Below, in pieces: positions 1 through 9,695 of a DNA stretch of 64,000 nt. The notes under the pieces are model-generated. The model made no database searches. It was not told the origin of the DNA and saw nothing but the letters and a program-made list of their open reading frames with translations. Positions within the stretch are counted from its first letter, which is position 1, and the number at the start of each line of letters is the position of its first letter. This stretch comes from Galdieria partita. Its lineage: Eukaryota; Rhodophyta; Bangiophyceae; Galdieriales; Galdieriaceae. The DNA is taken from assembly GCA_025991245.1 (NCBI GenBank), contig BQMJ01000027.1, positions 62,001 through 126,000 on the forward strand. Direction: 5' to 3'. The position numbers were made by a program, and so were the translations under genes.

Positions 1-630
1 AGCTTTCTAGAAAATCATCTGCCACCTGAACAATAGCAAAAGAAAACTTTGCAGTAATGTCACACAATATATCCAGACAGTCCAATTGGATCTCAAGAGA
101 AGTATTATTCCGTGCACTAGACAAAAGTTTAGGAACAATTCTTTGTCCTATTATACTGTTTCCTGTTGAGGCAGGGTCGATACGGTTTAAAAGTGATTTG
201 AGCGTAATCAAACAATTATCTCTAGAAACATTCTTTGCGGCAGTCACAACTGTACTTCTTTGATGACTGCTTTTTGATTCATCCGAAATATGGAGCAGAT
301 TAGCAATCAGTATTTCTATTACAGTCTCTAATAAATGGAGTTCAGATTGCACTAGCAACAGGGGCAAAGCTTTTAAAGCGATGCTCTGTACTTCAGAAGA
401 TGTGTCCTGCAGAGCTTTTAACAAGGCTGTACACAACTTTAAAAACTTGTCAATGACACATATACAAACACTGTATAGAGGGCCCTTCCTACCTTGTTTT
501 CCATAAGGGGGTCCAACTGCACAGGACCTTTTTGGAGTTCATTGAGCAAGTCCGAAGCTGCCATATACCGAAAGTCTTTATCAGTAGACTCTAGCCGTTC
601 TGCCAAAATATTATATGGTTTACTTGCCAT
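1..630 (-). CDS. CAND1: Cullin-associated NEDD8-dissociated protein 1 (CAND1/TIP120), N-terminal part, cut by window edge
   Basis: CAND1 is a HEAT-repeat solenoid that wraps unneddylated cullin-RBX1 and exchanges substrate receptors of SCF-type ubiquitin ligases in cytosol and nucleus. Exons seen: 493-630 and 1-426, with a 66-nt intron (427-492). The protein begins MASKPYNILAERLES and continues with DKDFRYMAASDLLNELQKG, which tracks the N-terminus of animal and plant CAND1 closely (DKDFRFMA..DLM.ELQK). The second exon gives further HEAT-like helices (LLKALQDTSSEVQSIALKAL). The start at 630 is the first ATG giving this conserved N-terminus. Only about 188 residues of a family usually near 1,200 are present; the rest lies left of base 1. 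The cbbX gene ends 119 bases upstream on the same strand. Identification is by sequence likeness; the full domain set cannot be seen. Confidence 0.88.
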
Positions 631-749
631 GGAAACTTTCAAATAACAAAAGTGTCCAAGACTTAAGAATTGGCAAACGAATGCGACTCTGAGATCAGAC
701 ACAAAACAATTGGAATATTCAAAAACTTTCAATATGTTCCCTTTATTTC

Positions 750-2268
750 TCACTCCACTATAGCCGTCTCTCCCCTCGCTTCCAATTCCTTGGCACTCAC
801 AAAGTCTTCAGGCCTCAATATTCGAAGTTCGCGTCTGGATACTAAACCTAATATCATGCATTTACAATCAACCTATTCTCCATCGCAAAGAATACAATAC
901 TCACCGTCCGAAGAAGAAGCTATTTTCTCGTTAAATATTCGAACTGCAGCTCTCATACGAGCACGATCCACAGCATTTCGAACTGTTCGAGCATTCGAGA
1001 AATAAGGCATCAACATTCTTTTACGAAGATATTCCTTGAGAACAACTTCTGCATCCGGCTCAATTTCATATAAGAGACTCTTGCACATCAGCTATATCAA
1101 AAAATATCAATCTTTGCAAATATTGAAAAGCAGTCTGCGTCTCTCTTACCTTTGCAATCTCTACCAGTTCGTCCACTTCATAATCAGGAAAAGTAATATG
1201 GTTACCAATTCTTGACTTCATGCCAGGAATATAAGAGAAAAACTTATTCATCTTATCCTCATAACCAGCAAGGACGACAACCAAGTCTTCTTTGTTATTT
1301 TCCATGATGTTTAATAAAATCTCGATGGATTCGACGCCATAGTCCTTTTCATTAGCAGCATTATACAAATAATAGGCTTCATCGATAAGGAGCACTCCTC
1401 CCATTGCCTTTTTGATAACTTCTTTTGTCTTCGGTGCGGTATGTCCTACATACTGTCCAACCAAGTCGTCACGTGTTGCAACTACTAAGTGTCCTTGACG
1501 ACAGTATCCCATCTTTTTCAAGATTTGTCCCATCCTCATGGCAACCTAACCAGATATCAATATTTTAAACAATAAGATACTGTTACTTACTGTTGTTTTC
1601 CCAGTTCCAGGTGAACCTGTAAAGCACATATGAAGAGAAGGAACGGCAGTATCCAAGCCAATTTTAGCTCGAAGTTTGTCTATCACCAACAATGCAGCAA
1701 TTTCACGAACTCTTCTTTTGACAGGTAGCAAACCGATAAGGTCTTTGTCTAAATTATCCAAAACTTCAGACACGCCTTCTTTGTACATATACTCATCAAC
1801 TGTTCCTGCTTGCGTTTCGTCTGGTATTTCCTTCAATAAATGCTTTTTCCTTTCCTTTTCCATACGAGCTCTCTCTTGTTCTTCCTTTCTTCTTTCATTC
1901 TCTTCTCGTTCCTTTTTAGCCTCTATGTCTCTTTCTCTCAAAGCGTCACTGAGACGCCTAGTATATCCTCTACTCGCATCACCTCCGGCTACTCCACCAT
2001 CACTTTGTGCAACTAGAGTCAAGGAACACCTTTTCTTCCGAATTTCCGTAAGATAACAGTCTTTGGGACAAGCAGTACCTTGAAGAAAAGTAGTGCGGGA
2101 GTTTTTGCAACTCAAAAAGCCAATGTTATTGCAGAAAGCGTAGTGGATGCTATATAAATTCATAGGCCAATACTCTGAACAATCTCGACTTTTCAATGGA
2201 GAGAAAAACAAATTCACTTGAATGGTGGATTGTGCGCCACAAAAGCTGTCGAGCTTGGAAAATTGCAT
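750..2268 (-). CDS. cbbX: CbbX-type AAA+ protein, nuclear-encoded red-type Rubisco activase, plastid-targeted
   Basis: CbbX remodels inhibited red-type Rubisco in the plastid, pulling on the large-subunit C-terminus with ATP. Four exons: 1591-2268, 1150-1545, 905-1091 and 750-847, giving about 452 aa. Walker A is GSPGTGKTT, split from the rest of the core by the first intron. Walker B is [12 protein letters not shown]. Sensor and C-terminal helical parts include [15 protein letters not shown]. The last exon ends [18 protein letters not shown], matching the usual CbbX tail. Before the AAA core lie about 85 residues that look like a transit peptide, then a charged, R/E/K-rich stretch (about 95-140). 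Bacterial and plastid-encoded CbbX are near 300 aa, so the N-terminal extension is extra. Red algae carry one plastid and one nuclear cbbX; this is the nuclear type. It is transcribed divergently from the Rrp6 gene. Confidence 0.93.
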
Positions 2269-2497
2269 TTCACAGTCAGTCTCTCTTTTACAAATTCAAA
2301 AAAGTTGAAGAGAGAAAGCGAGAGAGAGAGAGAGAAGACACACGTTCTATAGTATGTTGATTGAAGAATTCACAACTCAAAGGTTGTATTTCAAGAAAGA
2401 GTCAACTAGGAAACCATTCACGCATTGGGCTACATATGAAGAAATGTAAGACACAATCATACACAACGCATCGATCACCGGTCGATGGAATGACGGA
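2269..2497. promoter_or_regulatory. Shared divergent promoter region of cbbX and RRP6, with GA-rich tract
   Basis: The 229 bases between the two divergent start codons must hold both promoters and 5' leaders. The clearest feature is a purine-rich tract at about 2303-2340 containing an uninterrupted GA repeat near 2320-2335. On the cbbX sense strand it reads as a pyrimidine (CT) tract. GA/CT tracts are known promoter elements in plants, but their role here is inference. No TATA box was assigned with confidence. Confidence 0.4.
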
Positions 2498-4746
2498 ATG
2501 AATGAGAGTGGAATGGCACACAACGATCCTGTTTTGCGTCCTTTTCGTACAGCCGTAAAGTACTTCAATCAGTTGCCATTGAGAGAAGAACTAGAGTTTT
2601 TTGAAAAGACTTGTCAGCCCTATAGTCAAAAGTTACATTCTGTGAACGAATTGCTGAAGACTTGTTTGGGACAAATAGTTTCTCAAAGCACTTCCAGTCA
2701 GTGGCAAGAAACAGAAATTGACTTGGAAACCATCTTTGAAAATACACAAGAAGCTGTTGAATCTTTTCTGGAACAAGCTGACGACTGTATAGACGCTTTC
2801 AAGGGTATTAAGAAAACCACCGTTGAAGACTCATTGTCCTCGTCTTCTCCTTCGAGTGATAAAAGGAGAAAGAGATGGAAGCACTCGGATATGCCTAAAC
2901 CTCAAGAGAAGTTTCCTGATTATCCAATCAACGACCTTTTAACAGACACAAGTGTAGTGACTCCCACAGAACTCTCCTCCAACGAAGGTGACGCTTTTTC
3001 AAGATTGGACAGTCACTTGTGGAAGTTACACCAACAAAATAGAAAGCAAAGGTCCGTTCAAGTCCAAAGTTACTACCAAAGACTATTAGAAGAGTTGAAA
3101 CAGAACGCCGATGCCTTTCAAGGTACATTGAAATTGTTTGCCATAACTGTTCTTAGTTGCTGTGTTTAGGATCTTCTATAGTGAAAATGTTTTTACCTTT
3201 GGAGAATACTAAATGTACCTTTGTAAACTCTTTACCGTTACTAGAGGATATGATATCCAAACTTGAAAGAGAAAAGGAAGTAGCTATGGATATTGAGAAT
3301 CATAGTTATCGTTCATTTCAAGGTTTTATTTGTTTATTGCAGTTTTCTACTCGTCAAGAAGATTTTGTCGTGGACGCAATTGAGCTTCGAGGTCATCTCA
3401 AATTGTTATCCAAAGTTTTAGAAAATAGAAACATCCTTAAAATTCTTCATGGAGCCAATAGCGATGTGCAATGGTTGCAACGGGATTTCGGTTTGCATAT
3501 TGTTCATATGTTTGACACAGGCCAAGCGAGTAGACAACTGAAATTTCCATTTCTTTCCTTGTCTTATCTGTTGAAACGTTATTGCAATATTGACAACTCG
3601 AAAACCAAAAAATATTATCAATTGGCTGATTGGCGCATTCGCCCTTTACCTGAAGATATGTTTTCATACGCTAGACAAGATACTCATTATCTATTGTATA
3701 TATACGATAGACTTTGTGAAGAACTGAGACAATCTTCTACCTCTAAGAATAACCTATTGACTCATGCGTATCATGCTTCTATTCAAGTCTCTATGTTGAC
3801 TTATGAGACGCCTCAAATGAATCCATTGGAATATCAGTCTATTCTTTCTCGAAGAAAATTGCAATTCAATGAGAAGCAAACTCTTGCTTTACGTACACTT
3901 TGTAGATGGAGGGCTGAAGTTGCCCGAATGGAAGATGAAAGCCTAGTTTATGTTTTGCCGGAAAAGTGTTTGATAGAAATTGCAAGACGCATACCACAAA
4001 GTGACAAGGAGTTGTACGACTGTTGTCGTTATTCGATGCCGCCTTTACTACAGAAATATGGAAATGAAGTGTTGAAGCTTTTACAAGAATCTATTACAGA
4101 AGAAAGCGAATATGTCAAGTCAGAGCAAGAAATGGCAATTTGTGGTTCAAATGGACGAATGGAAGAAAGTGTTTTCACTCCTAACACTACTGTTGGATAC
4201 CAGAGTATTCAAAGTAATCGTGTGGTGCCCATATCCATTTCTTCTAGTGGCAGCTTATTTAGTTCAACTTTATCTGCTTCAAAGGAAGGAAATTATTTTT
4301 CTGCTAAGAACAAAGCAGATGAGATTCGTCAGGAATTGTTGCAGCAGTTTTTAAGTCGTTTCTGTGAAAGACCCGTTGTTAAAGACGTTGAACAAGTTTC
4401 TAGAGAAGATGGAAATTCGTTAGGCTTAGATAACGACAGCAGCAAGAAAGAAGAGGAGCAGTTGCAACATGAAGACGAAAATATGATGATTTTGGTTCCG
4501 CAAGACATTTCAACGAGTACGAAACGAAGGAAGAAAGCCAAAAAGAAAAAGAAGAATGTCTGTTCATCAGCAGCTAAGCAACCAGATCTTTTACCATTTT
4601 TTCAAAAACTAGAAAAGGAAGCAAAGGAAGATGTTGGTTCAGTTGAAAATAACAATGAGCCATCGATTCCTAAGAACAGAAAGAGTACCAAAGCAACATT
4701 TAGTTCAGTTAGAGTGAAAATGGGGAACCGTAACGCAACCTTTTAA
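2498..4746 (+). CDS. RRP6: Nuclear exosome 3'-5' exoribonuclease Rrp6/EXOSC10
   Basis: Rrp6 trims and degrades rRNA precursors, snoRNAs and aberrant nuclear RNAs with the exosome. Exons 2498-3122 and 3170-4746 (47-nt intron) encode about 733 aa. The N-terminal ~110 residues resemble the PMC2NT domain that binds Rrp47/C1D. The DEDD-Y nuclease follows with all catalytic residues visible: D249 and E251 (MDIENHS), D307 (GANSDVQWL), Y375 and D379 (YARQDTHYLL). An HRDC-like domain lies near residues 430-510. The C-terminal ~200 residues are low-complexity and carry a lysine-rich stretch (KRRKKAKKKKKN) likely to act in RNA binding or as a nuclear signal. The start is the first in-frame ATG; an alternative lies five codons downstream. 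The length is close to plant and yeast Rrp6. Confidence 0.93.
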
Positions 4747-5156
4747 TGTACCAAGTCCATTGTTGTGTATGGATTGTGCTCTTTGAAGTTGCTTGATAGA
4801 TTTGTTGCAACAGATTTTCATTTTTGTTCGACAGAAAACAGTATTGTTACCTGTTTTTGAAAACCTCATTGGATTCTTGCAATGTTGTTCATCTTTCTTT
4901 TTTATGTAATATGATAATTTTGCTTGGTGAGCACTAGAAAGAATGTCTTGAATATCAAGAATGGAAGTAGTTTACCGTTATGATGCGCGAAACAAGTTTT
5001 CCATTCTTTCATCCTCAATAGTGTTGTAATAAAATATGAAATGCTCTTTGAAGTGTTTTGTTCAGGTGACTTGTTAGTCACTGTACTTGAAACGCCAAGT
5101 GCTTTCAAACTCATGAATGACACATCTTTGCATCCATTTGGGAGGAAATCGGTGGG
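4747..5156. other. Intergenic, no gene seen
   Basis: About 410 bases between the RRP6 stop and the NDUFA7 start, both on the plus strand. It should hold the RRP6 3' end and the NDUFA7 promoter. Short open frames on the minus strand lack any recognisable domain or intron structure. Confidence 0.5.
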
Positions 5157-5665
5157 ATGAGTTTCAAGAGCAGCTCAGCACTTGTTCAAAGCATCACTTT
5201 CAAGAGGTCCTTGTCCATAAAGGCAATTGTACAAGACATTATCTATCGAGTACGAACTGGGAAGATATTTCGTCCTGATCTTCCGGATTATGTGCAACGA
5301 TTCTCTGAAGCCAAAAACCCGCGGTTTCATACTCAGTTAGTAGTGTAATACAGCGCTTATGCTTTGTTAAAACCCAGCTTGTAGGTTATTAGAAAATGCA
5401 AAGCCTCTAGTACCTCAAGGTCCTTATAAACAAGTTTTTGATATTCAATACTACAGTAGAGACGCCCGAAGGAAAATTCAACGGGAGCAAGTGGAGCCCG
5501 TAAAGGTAGTGGAATCTTTTCAACTGTACAGTTATCTTATGCTTCTTTTAGGTTCTTGATCCATCTGCAGAAAGTCTCCCACCAGTACCTGGAAGAGCAA
5601 AGGTATACATAGACCGAGGCCTGGTTCCCAATCGAGGAAACCCTGAGCAGGCAACGGAGTACTAG
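5157..5665 (+). CDS. NDUFA7: Mitochondrial complex I subunit NDUFA7/B14.5a
   Basis: This is an accessory subunit of NADH:ubiquinone oxidoreductase in the mitochondrial inner membrane. Exons 5157-5335, 5385-5505 and 5552-5665 give about 137 aa. The middle exon encodes LLENAKPLVPQGPYKQ and YYSRDARRK, which match the family signature (PKLP.GP.HKLSNNYYCTRDGRR in mammals). The last exon encodes a proline-rich tail (DPSAESLPPVPG). The first intron needs a GTTAGT donor to keep frame (TCA|GTTAGT); the neighbouring GTAGTG donor would break the reading frame. The second intron starts with GTAGTG. The protein is slightly longer than the mammalian subunit (113 aa). The N-terminus is basic (ITFKRSLSIK), as expected for a mitochondrial protein. 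It converges with the Myb-like gene on its right. Confidence 0.85.
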
Positions 5666-5781
5666 TTTGAAGAAAATATATTGGATATAGAATACAACTT
5701 GTACTGTGCGTTTATCTTTCATAAAAGTGAATTCTCCAATACATGTGCAACTTGATATCACAACACTTTGTCATACAAAGA

Positions 5782-7209
5782 TTAAGTAACACTTTCTACA
5801 TCATATTGTCGAACAGGTCGCGAACTTTCGTCATTCGCGTTCTTCAGCACGTTTCTTTCGTTTCTAGAGTTCCTTTTATCGTCTCTTCTAGTTCCATCTC
5901 GACCCAATTTCTTGTGTCTTCCAGCCTGATGCTTTCTTAACCTTCCTTGACGTAGAAGATATGTACCATGACTTTGTATTTGCTGTCTAGACTTTTGTGG
6001 GAGAAGATTTTCCTGAATCAACTTCCAACGACAGCCATAACGATGAAAACCTTCATCAAAAAGTCTTTCTTCTTCAGGTTTCCATATAGAGTGCCTGCCA
6101 CGTTTAGATTCAACTCCTTCATTTCCGGTATTCGTAAAACGGGAATAGTCGCCTTCCAGATTCGGCCTTGGATCTTCTTCTTCTTCTTTAGGATATTCTT
6201 CTTCTGGATGATAATTCTCCAAGCCAATCTTGGATGTAGTCGAAGATGAAGATTGGGGTTCTGAAGACCAACTAGAATCTTTGGAGGATACAAAGTCTCT
6301 TTTCCTCTTATTTTTAGCAACTTCCGAAGAACTTGGCTCAACTGAACATGATGCAACAGCTGCTGCTGCTGCTGCTGCTGCAGTACCTTGACCGTGAGTA
6401 GCTGCAGCAGCAGATGCACTTGCTGAACCCAAATCCATACTCTTCTCCATATTCGCATTCTGTTTCTCTCGTTGATAATCCAACAAGCCTTCTGGTGACA
6501 GCTCATGTTCCATATTATCATTAAAAAAGTCAGATTGTTTTCCTCTTTCCAGTTCTTCATCCGTTCTAAGAGGATCAACTAGAGCAGGATTATCGATATC
6601 TAATTGTAGTTTCTCACTGTTTGCTTCTTCAACGGGTGACTCTGAGGGTGCAGAAAGACTCTGAGGGTCTACAGAACTCTCCTCTCGAAACATAGCTAAA
6701 TTGTCCGTTTCAAAGGCGCCAATCAGCAAACGCCTATATTTTCTCAAAACTTTACGTTCACCCCTCGAACGCTGTTTCAGTTTGTCATAACGTTGCCTTA
6801 CTTCCCTATATTCCCTTTTAAGTCTTTGTAGTTGCCCTTTTAACAGTCCATTTTCCGAAACCAAATCTTTTCTATTTCCTACTTCACTGCTCCTTAATTG
6901 TGTCTGCTGTTTGAAGTTTCTATCTTTTCCTTCTTCTATCTCTTCGCCTCTCGTTATTTCCTGTTGTTCGTTTTCAGCTTGGTCATTTTTTCTTCTTCCT
7001 GGAATCAAGTTACTCTCTTCATCCAACAAGTGGTCCTCCAAAGCATTATCCTCAATAGTTTGTTGACCCTTTGTATCTTTGGTTGTATTTTCTTGTGTAT
7101 CTCCGAGTTCTTGCTGTTGCTCATGCTCATGGTCTTTAGCAGGCGTGGTCTTCGCACCAGGATGATCAACTCCCTCTTTATATCTTTCTTTTTCTTCCAT
7201 ACAATACAC
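5782..7209 (-). CDS. Single-repeat Myb/SANT-domain protein, putative transcription factor
   Basis: An intronless 475-aa protein with a C-terminal Myb/SANT repeat at about residues 365-420: SIWKPEEERLFDEGFHRYGCRWKLI, then LLPQKSRQQIQSHGTYLLRQGR. Tryptophans sit at the expected first and second helix positions. The third-helix region ends SHGTYLL where plant single-repeat factors have SHAQKYF, so it looks like a relative of the SHAQKY group rather than R2R3 Myb. The N-terminal half is very acidic and glutamine-rich. Residues about 120-160 could form a basic coiled coil (LKGQLQRLKREYREVRQRY). An alanine run near residue 275-285 is encoded by a CTG/CAG-type repeat (6358-6381). A basic stretch after the Myb repeat may be a nuclear signal. 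A role in transcription or chromatin is inferred from the domain only; targets are unknown. Confidence 0.75.
   Translation of the reverse strand: MYCMEEKERYKEGVDHPGAKTTPAKDHEHEQQQELGDTQENTTKDTKGQQTIEDNALEDHLLDEESNLIPGRRKNDQAENEQQEITRGEEIEEGKDRNFKQQTQLRSSEVGNRKDLVSENGLLKGQLQRLKREYREVRQRYDKLKQRSRGERKVLRKYRRLLIGAFETDNLAMFREESSVDPQSLSAPSESPVEEANSEKLQLDIDNPALVDPLRTDEELERGKQSDFFNDNMEHELSPEGLLDYQREKQNANMEKSMDLGSASASAAAATHGQGTAAAAAAAAVASCSVEPSSSEVAKNKRKRDFVSSKDSSWSSEPQSSSSTTSKIGLENYHPEEEYPKEEEEDPRPNLEGDYSRFTNTGNEGVESKRGRHSIWKPEEERLFDEGFHRYGCRWKLIQENLLPQKSRQQIQSHGTYLLRQGRLRKHQAGRHKKLGRDGTRRDDKRNSRNERNVLKNANDESSRPVRQYDVESVT
6358..6415. repeat. GCT/GCA trinucleotide repeat inside the Myb-like gene
   Basis: A run of GCT units (about 6358-6381), followed after a short break by GCAGCAGCAG, encodes the poly-alanine stretches on the minus strand. 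It is in frame and probably length-variable between strains. Confidence 0.8.
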
Positions 7210-8161
7210 TATAAAGAATATTATCCTGATACTCTTCTTCTAGTCCTCACACATAAGTCTTGTTTCACTTTCAGTTGTCGTATTTTCCTTACACCAAATC
7301 TCAATCGAAGAAAAGTTATGAACCACACAGCTGCATAATCGCTTCTGGTTTGCTTCCACAGAATCCAATAGTGATGGATTGCTTCCAACGTCCAACTCGA
7401 TATTTTTTACTGTAAAGAAACCACATCCCCATTACAAGGTTTCGTCCTATATGAGAAGAATGAAAGTTTATGTCGGCTTTTGACCGGAATGAAAACATAT
7501 AAACTGTGGCTTGGGACAAGGAGTGGCAGGAGTTGACGACTGTTTCTAGTAAAGTTTGAAACTGTATCAGTCGTTGTTTTGTATGATTGTATAATGTATG
7601 TACCATATGGTATGAAGGAGACGCATAGTGGAACTCCCAAGTTATATCTGCCGAAAGATGTATTGTGCATAAAGTGAAAAGAAGATATTTCGATTGTGTT
7701 AGCAGTTGTATTCTTGTTGCAATAATTTTCAAAGATAATCACAGGCTTAGACTAGCTATGAGAAACTATTCTAGTCTTTCATATGCAACATCACAGTCTT
7801 TCTACGGTTGCAGTTATTTTCTTCATCCTCTATAAACATGAATAACGTTCCATTTCACGTCCCACTTTAGAACAACTAGTATATTGTTGTTGTAAAGTAT
7901 TATCTTTGAAAGAAAATAGGCAAAGGCTACAACAACACGTTGTGCTCGTCAGCCTATGAACGGTAACACAGCAATATTCAATACTCTTTCAACATCCACA
8001 CTCGCTACCTCTTTCTCCAAACAATACTTCTTTGGACATGTTGAGTAATTTGGTTTGTGTGCTTCTTCATTGTGTCTATAGAGAATAGATATTCATAGTC
8101 TGTAAGCTCAATCTCTTCTTGTTAAGGTGCGATTGAAGAAATTGGTCCAGTGCTTTGTGAC
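7210..8161. other. Intergenic between divergent Myb-like and SNARE genes, no gene seen
   Basis: About 950 bases separate two divergent start codons, long for this window. Open frames of up to about 138 codons exist on the minus strand around 7316-7732, but they lack an ATG at the right place, show no domain and have loose composition. The region most likely holds two promoters and 5' leaders. Confidence 0.5.
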
Positions 8162-9578
8162 ATGTCTTCTTCTTCTTTTGCTGAACAGTATCAAGAACTC
8201 CTTGGGTCTGCCAAAACAAAGACAGGAGGAAGATGGAGAGTTCCAAGAAAGAAGACAGAAGAAGACGCACAGGAAGACGGAGAAGAAGCTGACAGAATAG
8301 TTGAAGATGCGCTAGAAAGGGAACGGAGGCAAAGACAAGCTTCCGAACTGCCTCCAGGAGAAAGAGATGAACAAGCGGCTTGTACAGTGCAAGAAATGAA
8401 AAGCAAAACAAAGACTAGCGCAAAGGAAGGTGCAGAAAGTGCTCGTCGTGCACGCAAAATGGCTGAAGAAGCCAGATATATCGGTATTGAGACTGCACAA
8501 CAGCTTGGAAAACAAACAGGTGTGTTAAATAGGTTACTTTAGAGTGATTATTGACAATTGGTTTAGAGCAACTTGAAAATGCGCAAAATGACGTGGAGAA
8601 TATTCATTCCAACTTAGGAGACGCAGAGGCTGTTACGTATGAGTTACAAGGCGGCTTTTGGGGAGATATCATCCCTTTTAGAAAACCTTTTTCTGCGTAC
8701 GAAAGAGCTGGAAGTGCTGTAAGTATTTCGTAACAAAGAGAGATATTCCATTGTAAACCATTGTTGGGTAGACTGTTGAAAGAGACAGCGAAACGGCTAG
8801 AAGAGGAGTCGGTGGTGTTGATTTGTCTGCCATGAAAAAAGGAAAGACGAGTACTGCGGCTGTTCCAAAGGACCCCCAAATTGCTTTGAGACAGAAGAAA
8901 GATGCCGAAGAAGCAAATGCTGCGAAAAATCCGGAAAAAAGTTCAGACAAGGGCAAGTTCAAAGGTATGGTTTCAAAGCTGACACAAAAGTTAAGAAGTA
9001 ATTCTTTGTCCGACTCCAAACCACCTAAGAAGAGGGAAGATCAAAAGGATAAAATCCCACAGAAAACCATTGAAACAACAAACTCTACCGAGACAGATAT
9101 TCGTTGGAACGAAGATGTTATCAAGAATGCAGTCGAGGATCCAGAAAGACAAAGAACTGCACTTCTCAACGCAAAGAACAAGTCCAAGAAGAGCTCCAAG
9201 TCAAGTGGAAGTTCCTCTGTAGGTAATACCAATGAAGAGGGAGAAGATGATGACGACTTTGCACCAACTGTTGAAAGTGTAAGCTCTATTATATTCACCC
9301 ATCTTTGTGAACTTGTTGAACAACTGACAACTCTTTTAGTACCTTAATAAACAAGACGTAGAACTGGATAGAATAAGCATGGCACTGAGCGATATGAAAG
9401 ATATTGCGATACGAATGAATGAAGAAATGAAATATCAGGAACAAATCATTGATGAACTTGTAGTGGTACGTATCTTGTATAGCATATATGTACGGTTGCT
9501 CAATATGACGAATAGAATACGGAAGATGCATCATTTAGACTTCGTGGTGACTTGAAGAAAGTGAAGCGTATTCACTGA
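8162..9578 (+). CDS. SNAP-25/SNAP-29/SNAP33-like Qb,Qc-SNARE
   Basis: A SNARE that supplies two helices (Qb and Qc) to a fusion complex at the plasma membrane or endosomes. Five exons (8162-8519, 8567-8718, 8772-9278, 9340-9465, 9516-9578) give about 401 aa. The Qb motif spans roughly residues 88-145 across the first intron (ARKMAEEARYIGIETAQQ...TEQLENAQNDVENI). The Qc motif is at the C-terminus, about 345-400 (LDRISMALSDMKDIAIRMN, then KYQEQIIDELV, with Q at the expected zero layer). The ~190-residue linker is lysine- and serine-rich. There is no transmembrane segment, and no cysteine cluster for palmitoylation is obvious, so it resembles SNAP-29/SNAP33 more than SNAP-25. The ATG at 8162 is used; the frame upstream has no earlier ATG. 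Confidence 0.87.
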
Positions 9579-9695
9579 GTTGACATAGTAAATAGTTTTT
9601 CATTGTATTTATTTTTGTACATTTACTTCACAAATTTTGCATGTTGTCCATAGAAGGAAATAACTACCTTTTGGTAGCTGCTTTGAAAGTAAGAT

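Noticed and set aside
6018-6578. A 186-codon minus-strand frame inside the Myb-like gene
   Set aside because: It is a shifted frame of the Myb-like coding region; its leucine/glutamine runs come from the CTG repeat read out of phase.
7316-7732. A 138-codon minus-strand frame upstream of the Myb-like gene
   Set aside because: It lacks a proper ATG at its start, overlaps another frame, and shows no domain or coherent composition.
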